Source of the DNA: Allosediminivita pacifica
GTDB taxonomy: Bacteria; Pseudomonadota; Alphaproteobacteria; Rhodobacterales; Rhodobacteraceae
DNA: 64,000 nt
Reading direction: 5' to 3'
Assembly: GCF_003054175.1 (NCBI RefSeq)
Contig: NZ_QBKN01000016.1
Coordinates: forward strand, 1-64,000
Shown here: piece after piece, positions 42,148-50,064 of the stretch
How positions within the stretch are numbered: position 1 is the first letter of the stretch
How the letters are laid out: the number at the start of each line of letters is the position of its first letter
Notes under the pieces: model-generated
What the model saw: only the letters and a program-made list of their open reading frames with translations
Database searches by the model: none
Told to the model about the DNA's origin: nothing
Program-made: the position numbers and the translations under genes

Positions 42148-43773
42148 TCAAGCGCGCCCGGAAAGCCGCGACAGGATCACGCCGACCTCTCCCGCCGGGA
42201 TCGCGCCCGAAATCCGCCCGGCCTCGCCGCCCAGCCGCGTGGCGGCGTAGGTCGCCCCGACCTCGCCCGGCGCGAAGCGCAGCAGCAGCGAGGCGGCCAG
42301 CAGCACCGACAGCCGCTCCGCGAAAAGCCGCGCCTCAGCCTCCTCCGGCGGCCCGTGCCAGCGCGCGCCATGCGCGTCGAGCGCCGCATCGTAGACCGCC
42401 GAATTCCCCCGCGCCGCCTCCAGCTCCAACCGAAGCGCCTCGCCCGCCTCCGGCGCCCGCGCCAGCGTCCGCAGGATGTCGAGGCAGATCACGTTGCCTG
42501 AGCCCTCCCAGATCCCGTTCAGCGGCGCCTCGCGGTAAAGCATGGGCAACGGCGTGTCGGTGACGTATCCCATGCCCCCCAGCGCCTCCATGGCCTCGTA
42601 GATAACCACCGGCGCGCGCTTGTTATTGTGGAACTTCGCCAGCGCTACCCCGATCCGCGCCAGCGCCCGCTCGCCCGCGTCACCGCCCGCGTCGAACGCC
42701 CGCGCCACGCGCAGCCCCAGCGCCGTCGCCGCCTCCCAGTCGAGCGCGAGGTCCGCCAGCACTGCCCTCATCAGCGGCTGGTCCACCAGCCGCTTCTGGA
42801 ACACCCGCCGGCCCTCGGCCCAGTGCCAGGCCTCGGCCAAGGCCGCCCGCATCAGCCCCGCCGGTGCCATCGCCGTGTCGAGCCGCGTGTGATGCACCAT
42901 CTCGAGGATCGTGCGGATGCCGTTGCCCGCCTCGCCCACCAGGTGCCCCAGCGCGCCCTGGTACTCGATCTCGGACGAGGCATTCGCCCGGTTTCCGAGC
43001 TTGTCCTTCAGCCGCTGGATCCGGATCGGGTTGCGCTCACCGTCAAGCCACCGCGGCACCAGGAAACAGCTCAGCCCCTCCGGCGCCTGCGCCAGCGTCA
43101 GGAAGCCGTCGGACATGGGCGCCGAGCAGAACCACTTGTGCCCCGTCAGCCGCCAGTCGCCCCCATCCCGCTCCGCCCGCGTCGTGTTGGCCCGCACGTC
43201 CGAGCCGCCCTGCTTCTCGGTCATGGCCATGCCCAGCGTCGCGCCCGCCTTGTCGCCAAGCGGCGCCACCGAGGGATCGTAGACCCGCGACAGCAGCTTC
43301 TCGCGCCAGACCTCCAGCGCACCACCCTGCCCGGCCAGCGCCGGCACACCGGCATAGGTCATGGTCATCGGGCAGCAATGGCCCGGTTCCAGCTGGCTCG
43401 CCATATAGACCATAGCGGCATGGCTCACGTGGCCCCCGGCACCACCCTCCCAGGCGAGCGCCGCGTAGCCCGCGCCGATCCCGGCCGACATCAGGTCGTG
43501 ATATCCCGTGGCATAGCGCACCTCGTCCAGCCGCCGGCCCCCGCGGTCGAAGAGCACGAGCTCAGGCGCCAGCCGTTCCGCCTCGCGCGCGGCAACCGCC
43601 AGCGCCTCCGATCCCAGCGCCGCGCCATAGGTCTCCAGCGGCACAACCTGCCCGCCTTCACGCGCTACCGCCTCCCGCAGGACGGCATCCGCCGCCCAGG
43701 GATCGCGCGGCCCCGGCACCTGTGGTTGATTCCAGACCTCGTGCGTCTGCAGATCCTCGCGCGCGGAAACCAT
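42148..43773 (-). CDS. AidB-like acyl-CoA dehydrogenase
   Basis: A 541-residue flavoprotein of the acyl-CoA dehydrogenase fold, closest in pattern to AidB, the E. coli protein induced by alkylation and linked to DNA protection. Matching segments are THEVWNQPQV at the start, CCPMTMTYAGVPAL, GMAMTEKQGGSDVRANTTRA, LKDKLGNRANASSE and LYREAPLNGIWEGSGNVICL (the last containing the active-site-region glutamate). AidB-type proteins have weak dehydrogenase activity and a DNA-binding C-terminal part; whether this one binds DNA is unknown. I chose ATG 43773, which has GGGGGGAG upstream; a GTG six bases earlier is possible. Confidence 0.9.
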   Translation of the reverse strand: MVSAREDLQTHEVWNQPQVPGPRDPWAADAVLREAVAREGGQVVPLETYGAALGSEALAVAAREAERLAPELVLFDRGGRRLDEVRYATGYHDLMSAGIGAGYAALAWEGGAGGHVSHAAMVYMASQLEPGHCCPMTMTYAGVPALAGQGGALEVWREKLLSRVYDPSVAPLGDKAGATLGMAMTEKQGGSDVRANTTRAERDGGDWRLTGHKWFCSAPMSDGFLTLAQAPEGLSCFLVPRWLDGERNPIRIQRLKDKLGNRANASSEIEYQGALGHLVGEAGNGIRTILEMVHHTRLDTAMAPAGLMRAALAEAWHWAEGRRVFQKRLVDQPLMRAVLADLALDWEAATALGLRVARAFDAGGDAGERALARIGVALAKFHNNKRAPVVIYEAMEALGGMGYVTDTPLPMLYREAPLNGIWEGSGNVICLDILRTLARAPEAGEALRLELEAARGNSAVYDAALDAHGARWHGPPEEAEARLFAERLSVLLAASLLLRFAPGEVGATYAATRLGGEAGRISGAIPAGEVGVILSRLSGRA

Positions 43774-44184
43774 GGTCACTCCCCCCTGCTGATGTCGCTT
43801 CCTGGCCCCAGACTAGGCCGCGCGTGCCTGACCTGCCAAGCTTGCCGGCATCTCCGACGCAACGGAATTTCCCCTTGAGAAACAGCGCCATCCACCAGTC
43901 TACCGGCACCCCATGTTGCAACGCTGCACGGTATTATCACTCTGACACAGGGGCTTGATTGCGTTTCCTCACCTCCTGGGTGACCCTTGCGATGAACAGG
44001 ACCACGGCGCCACCGCCCGAACACGACCACCCCCGCGCATGACCCACAGGCAAACGCAGATGACCACGACCAGCCCCAGGAAGAGCCCCCCGAGGACGCC
44101 GCTCCGCCCGCAGCGCCGCGTCACCGTCCTGCGCCTGAGCCTCGGTGGCCGCGTCCTGACCTGCCGCCTCGCCTACCAGAGACG
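43774..44184. other. Gap between the divergent AidB-like and DUF2927 genes
   Basis: A 411-bp region that must contain two divergent promoters. Short frames exist on both strands (for example 43955-44188 plus and 43937-44260 minus) but are Pro/Arg/Gly-rich and lack ribosome binding sites. Codons in frame with the DUF2927 gene remain open upstream to about 43995 without an ATG. I see no gene. Confidence 0.4.
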
Positions 44185-45567
44185 ATGATGCCCCGGCTGC
44201 GCACCGCGGCGACGCTGCTTTCGTTTCTGCTGGCCACCGCCTGCGCGGCACCCCGGACATCGGATACGATCACACGCGCGGCCGCCCAGCCGGGCCCGCA
44301 GGCCGGGCTGCCGGTGATAAAGCGCTTTACCGGTTCGCGCCCCACGCCCCCCACCAGCGCCAATGCCGACATCGCCCGCGACTTCCTCGACCTCTCCTTT
44401 GCGCTCGAGGACGGCCGCGCGCTGCCGGTACTTACGCGTTTCGAAGGGCCCATCACCCTGCGCGTCACCGGTGCCCCCGCGCCCACGCTCGACGAGGATC
44501 TCGCCCAACTCCTCGCGCGGCTACGCGAAGAGGCCGGCATCTCCATCCACCGCACCGACCGCCCCGGCGCCAGCATCACGGTCGAGGCGATCACCCGCAA
44601 CGACATCAACACCTATGTGCCGCGCGCTGCCTGCTTTGTCGCGCCCAACGTCGGCTCTCTGATGGAATACCGGCTCACGCGCCGGACGTCGCGGGTGCGC
44701 TGGTCGCGGATGCGGGAAAGGCGCCGCATCGCCCTCTTCGTCCCCGCCGATGCCAGCCCGCAGGAGCTGCGAGATTGCCTGCACGAGGAGCTGGCCCAGG
44801 CGCTCGGCCCGCTCAACGACCTCTACCGGCTGCCCGACAGCGTCTTCAACGACGACAACATGCACACGGTCCTGACGGGCTACGACATGCTCATCCTGCG
44901 GCTCTACTACGATCCCGCGCTCGCCAGCGGCCAGACCCGGGCCGAGGTGGCCGCCCGCCTCCCCGCGCGGCTGGCGGCGCTCAACCCGGGGGGCGAGGAT
45001 CTGCCGTCGCGCCCCCTCGCGCCCGCACCGCGCGACTGGATCGCGGCAACCGAGACGTCGATCGCCGTCGCCTCCATGCCCGCCGAACGCTACCGCGCCT
45101 CGGTCCGCGCGCTCGACATCGCCCGCTCGCAGGGCTGGACCGACCACCGCCGCGCCTTCTCGCACTACATCCTCGGGACACAGCTTCAGGTCGTCGCACC
45201 CGGGGCGGCCCGCGATCACTTCCTGGCGGCCAACCACTACTACGGCGACCGCGCCGACACCGCACTGCACCGCGCCTACGTCGCCGCGCAGCTCGCCACC
45301 GGGGCGCTGGAACGCGACCGCCCACGCGAGGCGCTCTCGCTGGTCCGACCGCAGCTCGCCGTCGCCCGCCGGCACGAAAACGCGGCGCTCCTCTCGACGC
45401 TCATGCTGCTGCAGGCCGAGGCGCTAGAGCGCACCGGCCGGCCGCTGCGCGCGCGGCAGGTGCGTCTGGACTCGCTCGGCTGGGCGCGATACGGCTTCGG
45501 CCCGGACTGGGCGGTGCACGCCAAGGCGCGCGAAATCGCAGCCCTCAGCCCGGCCCGCAGCTTCTGA
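44185..45567 (+). CDS. DUF2927 family lipoprotein, possible peptidase-like
   Basis: A 460-residue exported protein: a short basic start, a hydrophobic signal (TAATLLSFLLATACAAP) and a plausible lipobox ending ATA-Cys near residue 21, so probably a lipoprotein. The central region (about 85-260) matches DUF2927: an HEELAQALGPLNDLYRLPDS segment with a DCLHEE core (around residue 195) and SVFNDDNMHTVLTGYD. The HE pair and following acidic residues recall a metallopeptidase active site, but a complete HExxH is absent. The C-terminal 180 residues are helical and TPR-like (AAQLATGALERDRPREALSL). A 55-aa membrane protein follows by 24 bp. Confidence 0.8.
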   Translation: MMPRLRTAATLLSFLLATACAAPRTSDTITRAAAQPGPQAGLPVIKRFTGSRPTPPTSANADIARDFLDLSFALEDGRALPVLTRFEGPITLRVTGAPAPTLDEDLAQLLARLREEAGISIHRTDRPGASITVEAITRNDINTYVPRAACFVAPNVGSLMEYRLTRRTSRVRWSRMRERRRIALFVPADASPQELRDCLHEELAQALGPLNDLYRLPDSVFNDDNMHTVLTGYDMLILRLYYDPALASGQTRAEVAARLPARLAALNPGGEDLPSRPLAPAPRDWIAATETSIAVASMPAERYRASVRALDIARSQGWTDHRRAFSHYILGTQLQVVAPGAARDHFLAANHYYGDRADTALHRAYVAAQLATGALERDRPREALSLVRPQLAVARRHENAALLSTLMLLQAEALERTGRPLRARQVRLDSLGWARYGFGPDWAVHAKAREIAALSPARSF

Positions 45568-45591
45568 CAGGCCACGCCGAAGGACCCGCAC

Positions 45592-45759
45592 ATGATCACC
45601 ATCGTCGCCATGCTACTCGGCGCCGTCTGGGGCGGCCTGCTCGCCAGGCGCCGCAAGGGCAACCGCGCGGACATCGCGCAATACGCCGTGGTCTTCGCCA
45701 TCGCCTTCGGGCTCGTGGGCTTCATCCTGACGCTGGTGCTGGAAAAGGTCGTTCTCTGA
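45592..45759 (+). CDS. Small two-helix membrane protein
   Basis: A 55-residue frame, ATG 45592 to TGA 45759, preceded by AAGGA. It reads MITIVAMLLGAVWGG, then a basic loop LLARRRKGNRAD, then a second helix VVFAIAFGLVGFILTLVLE (about 31-49). Both ends would face the periplasm or both the cytoplasm; the positive loop favours a cytoplasmic loop. It is 24 bp downstream of the DUF2927 gene, so it is probably co-expressed. No family is recognised. Confidence 0.7.
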   Translation: MITIVAMLLGAVWGGLLARRRKGNRADIAQYAVVFAIAFGLVGFILTLVLEKVVL

Positions 45760-45783
45760 GACGGCCCCCCGCCCCTGGCCACG

Positions 45784-45975
45784 TGTCTTCTTCTCGCTGA
45801 AAACACCTCGGGGGAGTCGCGGCCCTGCCGCGACGGGGGCAGAGCCCCCCAGCCAAGGCCGACTGCGCGGCTCGACGGTCAACCGGGCGCAGCTTTGGCA
45901 GGTGTTGCCGGGGGCTCTGCCCCCGCCACCCGTACCGGGCGGCTCCCCCGGGAGTATTTCTGCCAAGAAGAAGCC
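45784..45975. repeat. Family 2 element, large inverted pair
   Basis: The left arm has GTCTTCTTCTCGCTG, AAAACACCTCGGGGGAG and GGGGGCAGAGCCCCC; the right arm (reverse complement) has CTTCTTCTTGGCAG, AAATACTCCCGGGGGAG and GGGGGCAGAGCCCCC. Each arm carries its own internal stem (GTCGCGG...CCGCGAC on the left, GCCGCCCGG...CGGGTGGC-like on the right). The pair follows the small membrane protein by 24 bp and probably ends that transcript. The stretch 45976-46245 holds the family 1 copy C and no gene. Confidence 0.85.
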
Positions 45976-46110
45976 CGGGCCAGCGCTCTTCCTTCCTGCC
46001 GGGCTCTTCATATGGTGCGCGCCAGCGGGTCATCCCGGCGTGCGTTGTCCGCAAAGGTCCGCTTGGGGCGGCGGTCTCGTGGCGGACGGATCGGGGACAT
46101 TCCTAAAATT

Positions 46111-46178
46111 CGGTTAATTCGTCTCTGTAACCCATTGATCTTGTTACTCCGCGAGGATGTCCCGGCCCGGGACACCCT
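46111..46178 (+). repeat. Family 1 intergenic element, copy C
   Basis: CGGTTAA (46111-46117), 15 nt, CATTGAT (46133-46139), 19 nt, palindrome GTCCCGGCCCGGGAC (46159-46173) followed by ACCC. It ends 67 bp before the CoxE-like gene and points towards it, closely paralleling copy B before prfC (70 bp). Confidence 0.8.
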
Positions 46179-46245
46179 TTTGTCCCCGGTTTCCCTGCCT
46201 CGCTCGGCGATGGACGCGGCCCTGCGTGGCGCCTAGAGTCGGCCC

Positions 46246-47427
46246 ATGTTCGTGCCCTTTTTCAAGACCCTCCGCCGCGCCGGCGTGCCGGTCAGCCTGC
46301 GGGAATACCTGGCCTTCCTTGCCGGCCTCCGCGCGGGCCTCGCCACCTATGATACCGAGGCCTTCTACTACCTCGCCCGCACCGCCATGGTGAAGGACGA
46401 GCGCCATCTCGACCGCTTCGACCGCGCCTTCGCCCACAGTTTCCAGGGGCTCGACCAGATCCCGCCGGAAGCTGTGCTCAAGGCCATGGACCTCCCCGAG
46501 GACTGGCTCCGCAAGATGTCCGAGAAGCATCTCTCGGAGGACGAGAAAGCCGAGATCGAGGCCTTGGGCGGCTTTGAGAAACTCATCGAAACGCTCAAGG
46601 AGCGCCTGAAGGAACAGGACAGCCGCCACCAGGGCGGCAACAAATGGGTCGGTACCGCCGGCACCTCCCCCTTCGGCGCCTACGGCTACAACCCCGAGGG
46701 CGTCCGCATCGGCCAGCACGAAAGCCGCCACCGCAAGGCAGTGAAGGTCTGGGACAAGCGCGAGTTCCGCGAGTACGACGACAGCATCGAGCTTGGAACC
46801 CGCAACATCAAGGTCGCCCTCAAACGCCTGCGCCAGTGGGCCCGCGACGGCGCCCACGAGGAGCTCGACCTCGAAGGCACGATCCGCTCCACCGCCGAAC
46901 AGGGCTGGCTCGACGTGAAGACCCGGCCAGAGCGCCGCAACGCGGTGAAGGTCCTGCTCTTCCTCGACGTGGGCGGGTCCATGGACGACCACATCAAGGT
47001 GGTCGAGGAGCTCTTCAGCGCCGCCCGCGCCGAGTTCAAGCACCTCGAACACTACTACTTCCACAACTGCCTCTACGAGGGCGTCTGGCGCGACAACCGT
47101 CGCCGCTGGGACGCCCAGACCTCCACGTGGGAGGTGCTCAACACCTATGGTCCCGACTACAAGTGCATCTTCGTGGGCGACGCCTCGATGTCGCCCTACG
47201 AGATCGCCTACCCGGGCGGCGCCAACGAGCACTGGAACGCCGAGGCGGGTCAGGTCTGGCTCCAGCGCGCCCGCGACCAGTGGCCAGGCCACCTCTGGAT
47301 TAATCCGGTCCCGCAGAAATACTGGCAATACACCCAGAGCATCGGCATGATCCGCGAGATCTTCGAGGATCGCATGGTTCCGATGACCCTCGAAGGCATC
47401 GACAGCGGCATGCGCATGATGGTCTGA
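46246..47427 (+). CDS. CoxE-like VWA domain protein
   Basis: A 393-residue cytosolic protein with a C-terminal von Willebrand A domain, the usual partner of CoxD-type MoxR ATPases. The N-terminal region is helical (VSLREYLAFLAGLRAGLATY). The VWA metal site reads FLDVGGSMDDH (about residues 239-249), where Asp-x-Gly-Gly-Ser replaces the classical DxSxS, as is usual in this subfamily. The conserved IFVGDASMSPYEI and HLWINPVP follow. Its ATPase partner is probably the MoxR protein 5.2 kb upstream on the same strand. The family 1 element lies just upstream. Confidence 0.92.
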   Translation: MFVPFFKTLRRAGVPVSLREYLAFLAGLRAGLATYDTEAFYYLARTAMVKDERHLDRFDRAFAHSFQGLDQIPPEAVLKAMDLPEDWLRKMSEKHLSEDEKAEIEALGGFEKLIETLKERLKEQDSRHQGGNKWVGTAGTSPFGAYGYNPEGVRIGQHESRHRKAVKVWDKREFREYDDSIELGTRNIKVALKRLRQWARDGAHEELDLEGTIRSTAEQGWLDVKTRPERRNAVKVLLFLDVGGSMDDHIKVVEELFSAARAEFKHLEHYYFHNCLYEGVWRDNRRRWDAQTSTWEVLNTYGPDYKCIFVGDASMSPYEIAYPGGANEHWNAEAGQVWLQRARDQWPGHLWINPVPQKYWQYTQSIGMIREIFEDRMVPMTLEGIDSGMRMMV

Positions 47428-47705
47428 CCCCGGAATGCAGGCACCCGGACGCCGGGCAGCGGTCCCTCTTCATCCCCGCGATCTGCCGCCTGAGCGCAAG
47501 CACGGCATGACTTTGCGCGCCCCACCTGCGGTGGTCCATCGTGCGAGGGAGAGCAGATGTGCAAGAGACCGGCCCGGCTTCGTCCACGCCGCGTGCAGAT
47601 GGCAACAAGTACGAACATTCTTCGTCGTCATTGGTCGAGCAAAGGTTGCGCCAACAGCGAACTCGAGCGTAACAACCTGAAGCTTCCGGCTGCCAGGGTT
47701 TCCAG

Positions 47706-49400
47706 ATGACACGTCGTTTCAGCTTTGTCCTACTCGCCATCGTCCTGGGCACAGCCACAGCGTCAGCGCAAACGCCGCAAACCGCGTTGCGGCTCATCAC
47801 GCCGCAGGCGCCTTCCACGCTGAATCCCTACCTTTCGGGCGGCATCAAGGAGCTGGATGCAGCCACTCTGGTTCTGGAACCGCTGGCGCGCTACGACGAA
47901 GATGGCGAGATCATTCCCTGGCTCGCGACCCAGGTGCCGACAGTGAACAATGGCGGCATCAGTGAGGATCTCACGACGATCACCTGGACGCTCAAGCCTG
48001 ACCTGAAGTGGTCGGACGGGACATCGGTCACCAGCGGAGACGTCGCGTTCACCTACGCCTATTGCACGCATCCCGACGTCGGCTGCGCGCGCAGCACGCG
48101 GTTCGACCATATCGCGGAGATTGCGACCCCCGATCCGCAGACCGTCGTCATCCGCTTCGAACGGCCAATGCCGAACCCCTACGGCCCGTTCGTGTCCTCC
48201 GAAGCCCCGATCCTGCAGGCCGCGCAGTTCGAAGACTGCATCGGTGAGGCCGCCCCAAGCTGCACCGAGGCCAATTTCGCGCCGATCGGGACGGGCCCCT
48301 TTGTGATCGAGGAATTCAGACCGAACGACGTGGTCATGTTCACCAGAAACCCCGAGTACCGCGAAGCCGACAAGCCTGCCTTCTCCGGGGTGGAACTCAA
48401 GGGTGCAGGCGCGACCGGAGGCGCGGCACAGGCGGTTCTGGAGACCGGCGAATACGATTACGCATGGCAGTTCCAACTCGCCCCCGATGTCATCGCCGAC
48501 ATGGAGGAAGAAGGGCACGGCGTCAGCGTCGCCGCCTTCGGGTCGACCCTCGAGAGCATCCTGCTGAACCACACGAACCCCGATCCGGGCCTGCCGGAGG
48601 GCGAGCGCTCGGTTGTCCGGCCGCACCCCTTTCTTCAGCATCCAGCGGTCTATCGGGCGCTCTCGCTTGCAATTGACCGCAGTCAGCTGATCGAGGTCGG
48701 TTTCGGCAAGACAGGCCGCGCCACATGCTCCTGGATTCCTGCGCCGGCAGGCTACGACATCGACGTCGACGGCTGCGCGACCCAGGATCTGGATGGCGCG
48801 CGCGCCCTGCTGGACGAGGCGGGCGTCGTCGATACCGATGGTGACGGCGTGCGCGAGCTTGACGGAACGCCTCTTTCCATTCTCTACCAGACAGCGACCA
48901 GCTCGGTCCGGCAGGACATCCAGGCGCTCGTCAAGAACTGGTGGGAAGACATCGGCTTTGCCGTCGAACTCCGCAACATCGACCCTTCGGTCTTCTTCAG
49001 CGGCGATCCCGGTTCGCCGGATACCTTGCAGAAGTTCTATGCGGATGTGCAGATGTTTGCCGGAAGCTTTCCGGATCCTGATCCGCAGGCCTACCTCGCC
49101 TTTGCCCTCTGCGACGAAGCCCCCTCACCCGAGACGCAGTGGCAGGGCATGAACATCGCACGGTTCTGCATGCCCGAATACGATGCGCTCTATGAGGAGC
49201 TGACGCGGACCGCAGACATCGCCGAGAGGCAGGCGATCGGGCGCGAGCTTAACCGAATGGTGGTTGAGAACGGAATGACCATCCCGCTGGTGCACCGTGG
49301 CCGGCTTTCAGCAAGGGCGCATGATCTGGCGGGTGTCCGGATGAATGCTTGGGACAGCGAACTCTGGAACATCGCTGACTGGTACCGCAGCGAGGAGTGA
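47706..49400 (+). CDS. Orphan peptide/oligosaccharide ABC transporter binding protein (SBP family 5)
   Basis: A 564-residue periplasmic binding protein: signal peptide MTRRFSFVLLAIVLGTATAS, with cleavage before AQTPQTA, then a complete SBP_bac_5 domain (PYLSGGIKELDAATLVLEPL, WTLKPDLKWSDGTSVTSGDV, GTGPFVIEEFRPNDVV as separate recognisable segments). The family binds di/oligopeptides, nickel or sugars. No permease or ATPase gene is nearby, so it is either an orphan receptor or a remnant of a transferred operon. Codon use looks less GC3-biased than in the neighbours, and the preceding gap (47428-47705) is featureless. Two tRNA-Val genes follow. Confidence 0.9.
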   Translation: MTRRFSFVLLAIVLGTATASAQTPQTALRLITPQAPSTLNPYLSGGIKELDAATLVLEPLARYDEDGEIIPWLATQVPTVNNGGISEDLTTITWTLKPDLKWSDGTSVTSGDVAFTYAYCTHPDVGCARSTRFDHIAEIATPDPQTVVIRFERPMPNPYGPFVSSEAPILQAAQFEDCIGEAAPSCTEANFAPIGTGPFVIEEFRPNDVVMFTRNPEYREADKPAFSGVELKGAGATGGAAQAVLETGEYDYAWQFQLAPDVIADMEEEGHGVSVAAFGSTLESILLNHTNPDPGLPEGERSVVRPHPFLQHPAVYRALSLAIDRSQLIEVGFGKTGRATCSWIPAPAGYDIDVDGCATQDLDGARALLDEAGVVDTDGDGVRELDGTPLSILYQTATSSVRQDIQALVKNWWEDIGFAVELRNIDPSVFFSGDPGSPDTLQKFYADVQMFAGSFPDPDPQAYLAFALCDEAPSPETQWQGMNIARFCMPEYDALYEELTRTADIAERQAIGRELNRMVVENGMTIPLVHRGRLSARAHDLAGVRMNAWDSELWNIADWYRSEE

Positions 49401-49445
49401 AACCACCGTCGCCACGTCTCATGTCTCCTTGAGCTGTCCGGTGGG

Positions 49446-49521
<76 letters not shown>

Positions 49522-49817
49522 CCGCGCCGCTGGCTTCTACTGTCCTCCTGCAGGCGTATCAAGCCCTTAGAGACCACATCGGCAGGCAATTTCGCCGCCT
49601 GCTCCCCGTATGCGTGCGGGACGGCCTCGCCAGCCGAGAGAGGGCTGTCGAAAGCGCTCTGGCGAACCTGTCATGCGAAGATCAGCGCCTCTGTCGGAGT
49701 TCGTTTCTTCACCCAAGGCGTCAATACGATGCACCCCGATGCCCCGGCTCGTGCGGTTCCAACCATGCCTTCTGAAAAGGAAAAGCGCGCCCGGACAGGC
49801 ACGCTTCGAAGGAATTC

Positions 49818-49892
49818 TGGTGGGTGATAGAGGATTTGAACCTCTGACATCTTCGATGTGAACGAAGCGCTCTACCACTGAGCTAATCACCC
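49818..49892 (-). tRNA. tRNA-Val (anticodon CAC)
   Basis: A complete 75-nt cloverleaf on the minus strand: acceptor GGGTGAT/ATCACCC, D-stem GCTC/GAGC, the same anticodon stem CTTCG/CGAAG with loop TTCACAT (anticodon CAC, for GUG), T-stem AGAGG/CCTCT with loop TTCAAAT, discriminator A and encoded CCA. It lies 296 bp upstream (minus strand) of the TAC gene; I see nothing in the interval. Confidence 0.97.
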
Positions 49893-50001
49893 GGTAGCGG
49901 GGCTAATACCGTCAGGCTGAGGGGGGTGCAAGGGGGGAAAATCGAGTTTTTGAACCGATCCCGGTCCCCATCGCCACCCGCAGGCGCGTCACCCGTCGCG
50001 A

Positions 50002-50038
50002 CCAGAAAAAGGCGCCGCGAGATCACTCTCGCGGCGCC
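50002..50038 (-). terminator. Intrinsic terminator of lon
   Basis: A perfect 12-bp stem GGCGCCGCGAGA / TCTCGCGGCGCC (50011-50022, 50027-50038), 4-nt loop, followed on the minus strand by five T residues. It lies 26 bp beyond the lon stop. Confidence 0.92.
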
Positions 50039-50064
50039 CGTTCGTGACTTGCAGCCATCTATCG

